A stretch of 50,134 nucleotides of DNA from Lentzea indica (GCF_012184385.1 NZ_VSRL01000044.1:1-50134); one strand, 5' to 3'; numbered from the stretch's first letter, positions 17,419-26,193 are shown. Notes: generated by a model not told the origin, from the sequence alone. Numbers and translations are program-made.

Positions 17419-20031
17419 GTGGCGAGCGTGGACGCGGCGGTCGGCCGCATCGTCGTGTCCGTGAGCAACCAGCTCGCCCCCAGGCTCTCCCAGCTCGTTC
17501 CTCCCCCACCGCCGGACGTCGACCCGGTGTTGCTCGGCTACCTGGAGTCCCCCGACTTCGCCGAGGTGGCGCGCCAGGTCGTGCTGTGGCGGGCGATGCG
17601 CGGTTCGCTCGACTCCGGCCTGTCCGCCGACCTGCGCGAGCAGATCGTCCAGGGCCTGCGCCTGTCCGGTGCGTCGGCTGACCCGAAGGCGGTCTTGGAG
17701 GCACTGAGTTCCGCGGAACCGTTGCGGACGGGCGACCTCGACACTCCGACCGCGGTCGGGGTCGCGCACCTGGCGAGTGCCGTCAAGAACAACACTCTCG
17801 TGCTGCGGCGAGCGCCGTCGCTGGCCGACTTCCACGACTACGCCCGCCAGTTGCGTGCTCGCATCGCCGCCATGCACGGCGAGATGCGATTACCTCACAT
17901 CGGGGTCAGTCGCTCCGTGCCGTACGACGAGCTGTACGTGCGGCCGACTTTGTCGCCCGACATCGCGGTCTCCGACCTGACTTCGCCTGGCCGTCGCACC
18001 GTGCTGCTCGGCGATCCCGGCGCCGGAAAGTCCACCCTGGCAGGAAAACTCACCCACGACATCGCTCTGGGTGCTGACGAGCGGGTCCCGTTCCTGTTGG
18101 TGCTGCGCGACTTCACCACGTCGTTCCGCCAAGGCGGCCGCGAGCTGCTGAAGTACTTCGAACACATCTGCAGCGACCCGTACAACCTCACGCCCCCGCG
18201 CGACGCCGTGGAATACCTGCTGCGCAACGGCCGCGCCGTCGTCGTCCTGGACGGCCTGGACGAGCTCGTTCAGCCCGAACTGCGGCGCCGCGTGGTCCGG
18301 CTGGTCGAGGGCTTCACGCACCAGTACCCGTTGACCCCGATCGTCGTGACCGCCCGCAAAGTCGGCTATCTCGAAGCGCCCCTGAGCGAGTCGCTGTTCA
18401 CCGTGGGCAGCGTCGACGACTTCGACTCCGGCCAGGTCGCCGACTACGCCACGCGCTGGTTCGCACTGGACGCCGCAACGCCTTCGCACCAACGGGCCCG
18501 GCTCGCGGACGCGTTCCTGAGCGAGAGCTCCGAGATCGAGGAGCTGCGCCGCAACCCGTTGCTGCTGGCCCTTTTGTGCGCCATGTACTCGAGCGAGCAC
18601 TACCTGCCGCGCAACCTCGCCCAGGTCTACGAGCGGTGCGCCGTGATGCTGTTCGACCGCTGGGACTCCATGCGCGGCATAGCCCTACCCGTGCAGTTCC
18701 AAGGTCGGTTGAGGGCTGCGGTGCAACACCTCGCGTGGTACCTGTTCGCCGGCCCCGAGCCCGGCAGTGCGTTGCCGCGCAGCAGAATCGTGAAGCTGCT
18801 CGCCAACTACCTCGTGACGAAGTCGTTCGACCCGGACGAGGCGGAGGGCGCGGCGGAGCGTTTCACCGAGTTCTGCACCGGCCGGGCGTGGATCCTGACC
18901 GATGTCGGCGCGAACGCGAGCGAGCCGTTGTTCGGCTTCACCCACCGGACTTTCATGGAGTACTTCGCGGCCGAACACCTGGTCCGCAAGCACACCACCG
19001 CTTCCTCGCTGTGGACCGCCCTGCGCTCACACGTGTCGGAGGGTTCTTGGGACGTCGTCTGCCGCGTCGCTCTGCAGCTGCACGACCGCAACGTCGAGGA
19101 CGGTGCGGACGACGTGCTGTCGCTGGCGATCCGCGACGGTGAGCTCGTCTTCGCGGCGGAGGCACTCCGCTACCTGACGCCCCGGCCGGACATCGTCCGC
19201 GGCATCGCCATGGCCTCCCTCCGCCAAGCGGTGGCTGTTCCTCGTCAGAGCCGCGTCTCCTACACCCTGCGTGTTCATTCGGCCATGGCGGATCTTCCCC
19301 TGACGAGCTGCCTCCTGCTGAGCCTTCCGGCGAACGCCACCATCGTCTGCCACGCAGTGGTCGAGGAGGTCAGCCGGCTTTACGACGAACGGAACACGGC
19401 GATCCCCCACCTCGTCCGTGGCATGCTCGGGCACACAGCGCTGTCGGGCACAGAGCTGCAGTCACAGGTGCACGACATCTATTGGCGAGCGACTGACGGG
19501 GATCTGCTCCAGGCACCGGGGCCATGGCTGAGTGACATGGACGGCCTGGCCGACCTCACCGCACTCGTGAAGAACCTCGGCCCTCGGACCCTGTTCGAGG
19601 GCTACTCGTTCCTCGGCCGGACCACCCCAGCGCCGGTGGTGACACTCCTGTTGTTCCCCAACAACTTCACACCCGCCAGCCGCGCGGTTCTGCGCCTGAC
19701 CGCGGAGATGGCCCGATCGCGGCGACCGTGGATCCAGTACGAGCACTGGGCTCGTGACCACGCCGTTGGGCTGAGTCTGGCACTGGAGCCACGTGGTGAG
19801 CTCGGTGCCGACCTCGAACACCTGCTCTGCCTGCCCTACCTCGAGGCCTACGTCGACTTCGACTTCGAGCTGCCGTTCGAGCTGACACCGGCTCTTGACG
19901 ACCTGGTCGACAGCCGCACCGCGGAGCCCAGCGGCGCCGCCATCCCCTGGACACCGCCGGAAGGCATGTCCGAGGAGGTGGCCGACCTGCTGGCCATGTG
20001 GACCACAAGGGACTTCAACGTCTTCGAATAG
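17419..20031 (+). CDS. NACHT-domain STAND NTPase, first of a tandem pair
   Basis: 870 aa from GTG 17419, five bases behind GGAGG. This start aligns the N-terminus exactly with that of the next gene (ASVDAAVGRIVVSVSNQLAP against PSIESAVIRVVVDVSDQLSP). The N-terminal helical domain is about 1-190, ending LPHIGVSRSVPYDELYVRP. NACHT NTPase: Walker A LGDPGAGKST (about 197-206) and Walker B VVVLDGLDEL (about 274-283), then a helical region with RRNPLLLALLCAMYS. A winged-helix segment near 510 has FTHRTFMEYFAAEHL. A C-terminal region of about 300 aa carries no recognised repeat and is probably the sensor. Bacterial NACHT proteins are known anti-phage sensors. No enzymatic effector domain is seen at the N-terminus. 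Confidence 0.9.
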   Translation: MASVDAAVGRIVVSVSNQLAPRLSQLVPPPPPDVDPVLLGYLESPDFAEVARQVVLWRAMRGSLDSGLSADLREQIVQGLRLSGASADPKAVLEALSSAEPLRTGDLDTPTAVGVAHLASAVKNNTLVLRRAPSLADFHDYARQLRARIAAMHGEMRLPHIGVSRSVPYDELYVRPTLSPDIAVSDLTSPGRRTVLLGDPGAGKSTLAGKLTHDIALGADERVPFLLVLRDFTTSFRQGGRELLKYFEHICSDPYNLTPPRDAVEYLLRNGRAVVVLDGLDELVQPELRRRVVRLVEGFTHQYPLTPIVVTARKVGYLEAPLSESLFTVGSVDDFDSGQVADYATRWFALDAATPSHQRARLADAFLSESSEIEELRRNPLLLALLCAMYSSEHYLPRNLAQVYERCAVMLFDRWDSMRGIALPVQFQGRLRAAVQHLAWYLFAGPEPGSALPRSRIVKLLANYLVTKSFDPDEAEGAAERFTEFCTGRAWILTDVGANASEPLFGFTHRTFMEYFAAEHLVRKHTTASSLWTALRSHVSEGSWDVVCRVALQLHDRNVEDGADDVLSLAIRDGELVFAAEALRYLTPRPDIVRGIAMASLRQAVAVPRQSRVSYTLRVHSAMADLPLTSCLLLSLPANATIVCHAVVEEVSRLYDERNTAIPHLVRGMLGHTALSGTELQSQVHDIYWRATDGDLLQAPGPWLSDMDGLADLTALVKNLGPRTLFEGYSFLGRTTPAPVVTLLLFPNNFTPASRAVLRLTAEMARSRRPWIQYEHWARDHAVGLSLALEPRGELGADLEHLLCLPYLEAYVDFDFELPFELTPALDDLVDSRTAEPSGAAIPWTPPEGMSEEVADLLAMWTTRDFNVFE

Positions 20032-20040
20032 GAGCTCTCG

Positions 20041-22605
20041 TTGCCCAGCATCGAGTCGGCGGTCATCCGGGTCGTCGTCGACGTGAGCGACCAGCTCTCG
20101 CCGCGACTGGCCGACAAGGTGGAGCTGCGACAGGCATCGGCGACGAGCGCGGCGACCGAGGCTCTCTTCAAGGACCTCCATCGTGCGGACGTGGAAGCGT
20201 TGGAGGCCTACCTGGACTCACCCGACTTCGCCACGGTCGTCGTCCAGAAGCGCATCGGCAACATGATGGGCAAAGCCGCCAAAGACCAGCTGCGCGAGGG
20301 ACTTCGGCTCGCAGGCCTGTCCGACCACCTGCTCACGCGGGTCACCGCCATCGTGCACGACGTCATGGTCGCGGCCTGCCAGGAGGCGGCGCCCCAGTTC
20401 AGCGGGCCCAGCGCCAAGATCGACCGCACCGATCTGTTCACCGCGGCTTCCGTCAACGGCCTCGTGCTCAAGCGGCTCAAGTCGTCCGCCCGCATCCACG
20501 CCTTCGCCGCCCGCATGCGAGACCAGGTCGCCGCGCTGCACAGCAGGATCAGGCTGCCGCACGTCGGGGTCAGCCGATCAGTCCGGTTCGACCAGCTGTA
20601 CGTGGAGCCCACGCTGGCCTCGCCGTTCGCCATGAGGCTCGGCGCTCCCGGCGAACGCGTCCTGGTGCAGGGCGATCCCGGTGCCGGCAAGTCGACGCTG
20701 GCCGCGAAGTTCGCGCACGACATCGCCGTGGACGGGTCCGGACGGGTGCCGTTCCTGTTGGTGCTGCGGGAGTTCGCCACCTCGTTCGACGGAGGTGGCC
20801 GCGATCTCGTCTACTACCTGGAGAAGCTTTGCCATGCGCCGTACAACGTGAAGCCACCGCGCGATGGCGTCGAGTATCTCCTGCGGACCGGTCGTGCGGT
20901 CGTGATCCTGGACGGGTTGGACGAGCTGGTGCAGACCGAGCTGCGCCGACGGGTTGTGTCGCTGGTGGAGGGATTCGCGCACCTGTACCCGTTGGTGCCG
21001 ATCCTCGTGACCGCGCGCAAGGTCGGCTATGAGGACGCGCCGCTGAGCGTGGACATGTTCATCCCGAGCCACATCGCGGAGTTCAGCGACAGACAGGTCG
21101 CCGACTACGTGACGCGGTGGTTCGAGCTGGATGAAGCCACCTCGCCTGCCGAACGCGAACAACTGATCAGGTCGTTCATGGAGGACAGCCGGCAGATCCC
21201 CGAACTACGCAGCAACCCGTTGCTGCTCACGTTGTTGTGCGCCATGTACTCCAGTGATCGGTACCTGCCGCGCAACCTCGCCCAGGTCTACGAGCGGTGC
21301 GCGTTGATGCTGTTCGAGCAGTGGGACTCGAAACGTGGCATCGCGCTGCCGCTCAAGTTCCACGGGCGGCTACGAGGTGCGGTGCAACACCTCGCCTGGA
21401 GGATGTTCAACGCCGCGGAGTCCGGCAAAGCGTTGTCGCGCACAAGAATCGTCAACATCCTCACCAGTTACCTGGACACCAAGCTCGACGACCGTGACGA
21501 GTCGGTGGCCATGGCGGAGGAGTTCCTCGCGTTCTGCACCGGCCGCGCGTGGATCCTCACGGACATGGGCGCGACCGAGTCCGAACCGCAGTTCGGCTTC
21601 ACCCACCGGACGTTCCTCGAGTACTTCGCCGCCGAGTACCTGGTGCGCACGCACCGCACCGCCGCCGAGCTGTGGGAGGTGCTGCGGCCGGAGGGCAGCC
21701 AGTGGGACGTCGTCGCGCAGATCGTGCTCCAGCTCTACGACCGCAACGTCGAAGACGGCGTGGACGAGCTGCTGACCGAAGCACTCGGCCGCGACGGGCT
21801 GGACTTTGCCGCCAGAGCGCTGCACTACACGCACCCCAGCACACGCGTCGTGCGGGCGATCACGACCAAAGCGCTGGGCATGGCGGTGGGCTTCCCGATC
21901 CAGCAGCGAATCACCGTGCACCACCAGCGGCAGGTTCTGACTGACGCCGCACTGGTCGCCTGCATGGTCAACGCCTCGCCCGTGAACCTGCCGATCGTCG
22001 AACAGATCGTCGCGGAGCATCTCGGCGAGCTGATCGCGCAACGGCACGAGGGCGCCGCGCTGGTGCTGGACCTCATGCTCAAGCCGGTGCGAGATGCGCA
22101 CCAGCGTTGGCAAGCAGTTCAACGCGATCTCGCGATCACACGCGCGGAAGACCTCGGCAAGTTGCGGATGGCGTCGACTTGGGCGGCGCCGCTCGCGCAC
22201 TCCGATCCCTCATTGCTGGAAGCGATCATTCGGCACCACGGTGTGAAGGCGCTGTACCACCGCTGCAGTTACTTCGACTGGACGGCGCCCAGCGTCGCGG
22301 AACAACTTCTCTGGTCGAAGGAGCTCACCTCGACTCAGGCGGCTGACCAGCTCGCTGTCACGATGACCGAGCAGGGCAGGCCCTGGTTCAACGGATCCGA
22401 GTTCAGGAGCTCGGACCTGCCGACGATTCCGGAGCTCGACCGCGAGGTCAGCGCGTTGGTGTTGATGCTCAGCCTGCCCTACCTCGAAGTCGACGGCAGG
22501 GCCCTGCACCAGCTGCCGCAGGACGCCAAGCTGCCCGAACCCGTGCGCGCATTCGTCAACGCCTGGATGAAGAACGAGCTCAGCGTGATAGACCGAGAGC
22601 GATAG
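20041..22605 (+). CDS. NACHT-domain STAND NTPase, second of a tandem pair
   Basis: 854 aa from TTG 20041, behind AGGAG, nine bases after the stop of its paralogue. Architecture is the same: N-terminal helical domain about 1-200 (LPHVGVSRSVRFDQLYVEP), Walker A GDPGAGKST (211-219), Walker B VVILDGLDEL (about 285-294), RSNPLLLTLLCAMYSSDRYL, and winged helix FTHRTFLEYFAAEYLV. The NTPase core is clearly more than half identical to the upstream protein, while the first about 140 and last about 250 residues diverge much more. This is the pattern of a duplication with diversified sensing or effector ends. The 3' end overlaps convergent crcB by 26 bp. Confidence 0.9.
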   Translation: MPSIESAVIRVVVDVSDQLSPRLADKVELRQASATSAATEALFKDLHRADVEALEAYLDSPDFATVVVQKRIGNMMGKAAKDQLREGLRLAGLSDHLLTRVTAIVHDVMVAACQEAAPQFSGPSAKIDRTDLFTAASVNGLVLKRLKSSARIHAFAARMRDQVAALHSRIRLPHVGVSRSVRFDQLYVEPTLASPFAMRLGAPGERVLVQGDPGAGKSTLAAKFAHDIAVDGSGRVPFLLVLREFATSFDGGGRDLVYYLEKLCHAPYNVKPPRDGVEYLLRTGRAVVILDGLDELVQTELRRRVVSLVEGFAHLYPLVPILVTARKVGYEDAPLSVDMFIPSHIAEFSDRQVADYVTRWFELDEATSPAEREQLIRSFMEDSRQIPELRSNPLLLTLLCAMYSSDRYLPRNLAQVYERCALMLFEQWDSKRGIALPLKFHGRLRGAVQHLAWRMFNAAESGKALSRTRIVNILTSYLDTKLDDRDESVAMAEEFLAFCTGRAWILTDMGATESEPQFGFTHRTFLEYFAAEYLVRTHRTAAELWEVLRPEGSQWDVVAQIVLQLYDRNVEDGVDELLTEALGRDGLDFAARALHYTHPSTRVVRAITTKALGMAVGFPIQQRITVHHQRQVLTDAALVACMVNASPVNLPIVEQIVAEHLGELIAQRHEGAALVLDLMLKPVRDAHQRWQAVQRDLAITRAEDLGKLRMASTWAAPLAHSDPSLLEAIIRHHGVKALYHRCSYFDWTAPSVAEQLLWSKELTSTQAADQLAVTMTEQGRPWFNGSEFRSSDLPTIPELDREVSALVLMLSLPYLEVDGRALHQLPQDAKLPEPVRAFVNAWMKNELSVIDRER

Positions 22606-22918
22606 CCGCCGCTCCTACACCGAGCACCACGCTGACCACGACGTTCTGCAGCGCCAGTCGGTACTTTTCCTGCTCCAGCAGCTTCACCGTCTCATAGCTG
22701 AAAGTCGAATACGTCGTCAGCCCGCCGCAGAACCCCAGCCCGAGCAACGGCATCCAAGACGTACCAACGACGAACCCGATGAGGAAGCACCCGACGACGT
22801 TCACCGTCAGCGTGCCCCAAGGGAAGTCCGACGAGTGCCGCGACTGCACGAACCGGTCGAGCAGGTACCGGCAAGGAGCCCCGAGAGCGGCACCGAGGAA
22901 CACCGCCAAGACGGTCAT
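22580..22918 (-). CDS. crcB: Fluoride channel subunit CrcB/Fluc
   Basis: 112 aa from ATG 22918, overlapping the upstream crcB stop by 4 bp; the longer frame from 22990 lies inside that gene. Conserved features: GAPCRYLLD, WGTLTVNVVGCFLIGFVVG (pore Asn), and GFCGGLTTYSTFSYETVKLL, which holds the Phe-box and Na+-site Thr/Ser. Four hydrophobic segments fit the family. Two adjacent unequal crcB genes usually encode an antiparallel heterodimer exporting fluoride down its gradient. It is co-transcribed after marR and crcB2. Confidence 0.93.
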   Translation of the reverse strand: MTVLAVFLGAALGAPCRYLLDRFVQSRHSSDFPWGTLTVNVVGCFLIGFVVGTSWMPLLGLGFCGGLTTYSTFSYETVKLLEQEKYRLALQNVVVSVVLGVGAAAIALGLSR

Positions 22919-23286
22919 CGCGTCACCCGCAATCCGATGAACGCCGCCGCCACAGCACAAACGGGCGTCAGCAACAGGTACGGCGACCACGACACCGCGT
23001 ACGACGAGAAGGTCGTGAAGCCGCCCAGCAGACCGACCCCGAAGAAGGCCCGCACCAACGGCCGCGGCACCAGTCCCATCAGCACGCCGATCAGGAACGA
23101 CCCCAGCACGTTGATGACGAACAGCCCCAACGGTCCCGGTACGAACGACGACAAGCCGTAGCGCGCCACGCCGCCGAGCCCGCCGCCCAAGGACACCAAC
23201 GCGACGAAGGGCAGGCCGAGCTCGCGGCGTTGGGCCGGGACGTGCAGGTCGACGTCGGGGTCTATCGGGTCAGGTTGGTTCGGCAA
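22915..23286 (-). CDS. crcB: Fluoride channel subunit CrcB/Fluc, partner
   Basis: 123 aa from TTG 23286, which overlaps the end of the MarR gene by 17 bp. A polar N-terminal tail of about 23 residues precedes the first helix. Conserved features: LGGGLGGVARYGLSS, GLFVINVLGSFLIGVLMG and GVGLLGGFTTFSSYAVS. It is the partner of the following crcB, with ATGA-type coupling. No crcB (fluoride) riboswitch was recognised before the operon. Confidence 0.92.
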   Translation of the reverse strand: MPNQPDPIDPDVDLHVPAQRRELGLPFVALVSLGGGLGGVARYGLSSFVPGPLGLFVINVLGSFLIGVLMGLVPRPLVRAFFGVGLLGGFTTFSSYAVSWSPYLLLTPVCAVAAAFIGLRVTR

Positions 23287-23710
23287 GGTGCTCGACCAGG
23301 TGGTCCAGGGCCTTCAGCGCGCGCACGACGTCTTCGCGCTCCGATGGCTCGAGTTTCGACAACGCGGAGCCGATTCGCTTCTCGTGTTCGCGCTGCCAGA
23401 CGAGGAGCTGTTCGTGTCCACGTTGTGAGACGGACAGTCGCGCTACCCGTCTGTCCTTGGGGTCTCCGCCGCGTACGACCAGGCCCGAATCGATCAGCTG
23501 GGACACCAGTCCCGACACGGTGTTGGGGGCGAGCCGGAGGACCCCGGCAAGATCGCCGACCTTCATCGGCGGGCGTTCCGCGAGGGTCTGCAGCAGCTCT
23601 ACCTGCGCCATCGGCAGGGATTCCCACGGCCAGTCCGCCCGGATGCTCGTCCGCAACGCCCTGCGCAGGCGTGTGACGACGTCGGTGAGCGTGCGGGCTT
23701 CGTCTGACAT
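23270..23710 (-). CDS. MarR-family transcriptional regulator
   Basis: 146 aa from ATG 23710. Winged-helix: PMAQVELLQTLAERPPMKVG, recognition helix APNTVSGLVSQLIDSGLV, and wing RGGDPKDRRVARLSVSQRG. It heads the marR-crcB-crcB operon by overlap, an unusual regulator for fluoride export. AGGA precedes the start. Its promoter would lie in, or next to, the right end of the TnpB element, so expression may have been altered by that insertion. Confidence 0.88.
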   Translation of the reverse strand: MSDEARTLTDVVTRLRRALRTSIRADWPWESLPMAQVELLQTLAERPPMKVGDLAGVLRLAPNTVSGLVSQLIDSGLVVRGGDPKDRRVARLSVSQRGHEQLLVWQREHEKRIGSALSKLEPSEREDVVRALKALDHLVEHLAEPT

Positions 23711-23719
23711 GCAGAAATC

Positions 23720-23839
23720 CTAGTCAACTTCTCAGCCCTGAAGCTCCGAGCGTGATCGCTCGCCTCCTCAAGCCGGGTCGCGTTCCTGTCCACGACTGGC
23801 TGTCGCGTACAGAACGCATCCACCCTGTTCCCGCCTCGC
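23720..23839 (-). ncRNA. Candidate omega-RNA / right end of the TnpB element
   Basis: This is the non-coding segment directly 3' of tnpB. On the minus strand it contains a small hairpin (GAGCG-N4-CGCTC) and then CTTC-N8-GAAG just before the marR leader. Right ends of IS605-type elements encode the guide (omega) RNA over the 3' end of tnpB and its flank. The position fits, but neither the RNA nor the exact end was proven; the guide would be the bases just before marR. Confidence 0.35.
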
Positions 23840-25006
23840 TCATGCGGCGGCGGAGTCGGGTGCGGGTCCGTTGACAAGAACCCACGCGCGCCGTGCTCGG
23901 TTGCGGATGTTCACGGCGGCGACGTGGTCGGCAGGTCCAGCGAGACCGCACCGACGACAGCAGAAATCGCCCCGAGCAGGCCGGTTGGCTTTCTCGGTGT
24001 GGCCGCAGCGCGGGCAACGCTGCGAGGTGTAAGCCGGGTCAACCTTGATTACCGGGATCCCGGCTCGGCGTGCCTTGTAGGCAATGACCCGTTGGAGATA
24101 AGCGAAGGGCCACGAGGACAAAGTGGCTCGCTGGTGCCGGGGAACCGTGACCCGGTCGCGGATACCGCCCAGTTCTTCCATGGCGATACCGCGGTCGGTG
24201 CGTTCGGCAACAGCCACAACGTCCTTCGCGATCCGATGGTTCACATGCTGGGCGTGCCGCCGCTCACGACGAGCGCGACGTTTCAGGCGCCGTCGGGCAG
24301 ATCCGGTCTGCTTGGTTTGGAGCCGGGTCCGCAGCCGGGCTTGCCACCGGCGATAGCGGCCCAGCCTGCGACCTGAATAGTTCGCGCCGTCGCTGGTGGT
24401 CGCCAGATTGGCGATGCCACAATCGATACCAAGCCAGTCGACCGGCTCGATCAGAGCCGGCTCGGGTATCTCACACGTCGCGATCAGAAGCCACATCCCG
24501 CCGCGGCACACCAGATCCGATTCGCCTCGCCGATGTTCACGCAGGAATCCCAACTGCTCGGCCGAGCCGGTGAACCGGAGACCCTTCACCCTGCCCATCA
24601 GAGTCCAGATGCTCACGGTCCGCTGGTCGTGGTTCCACGACAGACACCGGTCGTCGTAGGTGTGTGCGGCCTCGGCGCGGAACGTGACCGGCTTCGACTC
24701 CGCCTTGCGGCGTCGCTTCGACGCCGTGCCGCCGAGGTTCCCGGCACGGATGTTCGCGCGCAGCGCGGTACAGGCGTCGGCGACGCGTTTGATGACGTGC
24801 TGCGCTGCCTGCGCCCCTAGCCCACGGGCCTTCAGCTCGCCGTAGCAGAGCCTCCGCAGCTCGTGGACCGAGGCTCTGAGTCCGTGGCGTTCGAACCCGA
24901 CCGCGGATACCCAGTTCGCCCCGTCGTTGGCTGCGGACAGGGTCGCTGCCAGCGCCGACGCCTGCCCGGCGTCCGGCAGCAGCTTCACCTGCACGACGAT
25001 CTTCAC
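23840..25006 (-). CDS. tnpB: TnpB RNA-guided nuclease (IS605 OrfB family)
   Basis: 388 aa from GTG 25006 (MKIVVQVKLLPDAGQ, the usual TnpB opening). The RuvC site is present: Asp in LGIDCGIANLATTSDG, Glu in AMEELGGIRDR and the last acidic residue in PADHVAAVNIRNRARRAW. Zinc ribbon: CPRCGH and CCRRCG. A basic bridge region (RRRLKRRARRERRHAQHVNH) fits RNA binding. In IS605-type elements TnpB cuts DNA guided by an omega-RNA from the element's right end. All catalytic residues look intact, so the protein may be active, although no transposase accompanies it. In the third RuvC motif His-Val replaces the more common polar/Asn residues after Asp. Confidence 0.92.
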   Translation of the reverse strand: MKIVVQVKLLPDAGQASALAATLSAANDGANWVSAVGFERHGLRASVHELRRLCYGELKARGLGAQAAQHVIKRVADACTALRANIRAGNLGGTASKRRRKAESKPVTFRAEAAHTYDDRCLSWNHDQRTVSIWTLMGRVKGLRFTGSAEQLGFLREHRRGESDLVCRGGMWLLIATCEIPEPALIEPVDWLGIDCGIANLATTSDGANYSGRRLGRYRRWQARLRTRLQTKQTGSARRRLKRRARRERRHAQHVNHRIAKDVVAVAERTDRGIAMEELGGIRDRVTVPRHQRATLSSWPFAYLQRVIAYKARRAGIPVIKVDPAYTSQRCPRCGHTEKANRPARGDFCCRRCGLAGPADHVAAVNIRNRARRAWVLVNGPAPDSAAA

Positions 25007-25062
25007 AACATGACCGTAGCGAACACGCGTTCGAACCGGGATCGGAGGGGCAATAGCTCTGT

Positions 25063-25079
25063 GTCAGATATAATCTGAC
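25063..25079. promoter_or_regulatory. Palindrome over a consensus TATAAT, leaderless MFS promoter
   Basis: GTCAGAT-ATA-ATCTGAC is a perfect 7-bp dyad with a 3-base spacer. It contains TATAAT at 25069-25074, nine bases before the MFS ATG at 25084. There is no Shine-Dalgarno sequence, so the transcript is probably leaderless. The dyad over the -10 box is an ideal repressor site, or it is the subterminal palindrome of the TnpB element serving as promoter. Confidence 0.6.
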
Positions 25080-25083
25080 TACG

Positions 25084-26118
25084 ATGAACTGGTTCGTCAC
25101 GGAGTCCCCCAGACCGGCGTGGATCGCACGCAGGTCGTACGCGCCGTGGCTGGTCATCGCGACGGTCTGCTTCGGGGCGTTCATGGGGCAGCTCGACGCC
25201 TCGATCGTCACGCTGGCGTTCCCGGCCATGAGCGCGCACTTCGGCAGCGATCCCGAGTGGATCTCGCTCAGCTACCTGATCACTCTCGTGGCACTGCTCG
25301 TCCCAATGGGCAGGATCGCGGACCGCGTCGGGCGCAAGATCGTCTACATCTACGGCTTCGCGCTGTTCACGGGAGCGTCCATCGCGTGTGTGTACGCGCC
25401 TGGTTTCGACGCCCTCATCGCCGCCCGCGTCGCGCAGGCGGTGGGTGCGGCGATGTTGCAGGCCAACAGCGTCGCGCTGGTCACCACGGCGGTCGCGCCC
25501 GAGCAGAGGAGGAAGGCGCTCGGCGTCCAGGCTGCGGCTCAGGCGGCGGGGCTGGCGGCCGGACCGTTGCTCGGCGGGTATCTCACCGAGCACCACGGCT
25601 GGCAGGCGGTGTTCGCGATCAACGTGCCCATCGGCGTCACGGCCATGATCGCGGGCCACTACCTGCTTCCCCGCACGAAAACGAAGCCCGAACGCACGAA
25701 GCCGAACTGGAAGGTCCTGCCTGGGCTGGCAGGCGTGCTGCTCACTTACGCCGCGTTGTTCGCGCCGATGACCTTGCTTCCGTTCACCATGCGACAACCG
25801 TTGGCTCACATAGGATTCACGACGGCGGCCCTGCCGCTCGGGTTCGCGCTGGCGGCGACGTTGCTCAGCAAGCCGGGCATCAGAACCGGAGCACTGATCA
25901 CCGCGGTCGCACTGATTCTGCCTGTGCCGCAAGTGCTTCAACTCGTCACAGCTGGCATCGGGCTCGGGATCATCGCGCCGGCCTGCACGAAACGGGTGAT
26001 GAGCGCATTGCCGGAGGCGTCAGCGGGTGTCGGGAGCGGACTGGTCAACGTCGCGCGAGGACTCGGCACGGCGCTGGGCGTCGCCGTGGCCACGGTGCTG
26101 ATTCGCACCTTCCAGTGA
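25084..26118 (+). CDS. MFS transporter, DHA2-like drug exporter (short)
   Basis: 344 aa. TM1 holds FMGQLDASIVTLAFPAM (the DHA2-type LDxxIV motif). The loop 2-3 motif is GRIADRVGRKIVYIYG. Motif C-like AAGLAAGPLLGGYLTEHHGW and NVPIGVTAMIAG follow. The usual length is 450-500 aa; here roughly the first six helices are intact and the second half is compressed into about four or five hydrophobic segments, with no visible frame break. It may be an internally shortened member with altered or lost function. The start is fixed by the leaderless promoter. Confidence 0.85.
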   Translation: MNWFVTESPRPAWIARRSYAPWLVIATVCFGAFMGQLDASIVTLAFPAMSAHFGSDPEWISLSYLITLVALLVPMGRIADRVGRKIVYIYGFALFTGASIACVYAPGFDALIAARVAQAVGAAMLQANSVALVTTAVAPEQRRKALGVQAAAQAAGLAAGPLLGGYLTEHHGWQAVFAINVPIGVTAMIAGHYLLPRTKTKPERTKPNWKVLPGLAGVLLTYAALFAPMTLLPFTMRQPLAHIGFTTAALPLGFALAATLLSKPGIRTGALITAVALILPVPQVLQLVTAGIGLGIIAPACTKRVMSALPEASAGVGSGLVNVARGLGTALGVAVATVLIRTFQ

Positions 26119-26127
26119 CAGCAGCAG

Positions 26128-26158
26128 GTTCTACTAGAACAAAAGGGGCTCCACCCCT
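26128..26158 (+). terminator. Paired small hairpins after the MFS gene
   Basis: GTTCT-ACT-AGAAC (26128-26140) and AGGGG-N5-CCCCT (26144-26158) lie just past the stop at 26118. They may end the MFS transcript before the methyltransferase gene. Confidence 0.45.
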
Positions 26159-26193
26159 GCCGCACGCGTGTGGCGCCTCAGTAGCCTGTGGCC

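Larger units (their letters stand above)
23725..25080 (-). mobile_element. IS200/IS605-type element with tnpB only (approximate ends)
   Basis: The element is inferred from tnpB plus non-coding flanks: a hairpin-rich right flank (about 23725-23839) and a 17-bp palindrome at 25063-25079 on the left. No tnpA (Y1 transposase) or serine recombinase is present, so it could move only in trans. Ends are estimates, because these elements make no target duplication. Confidence 0.5.
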
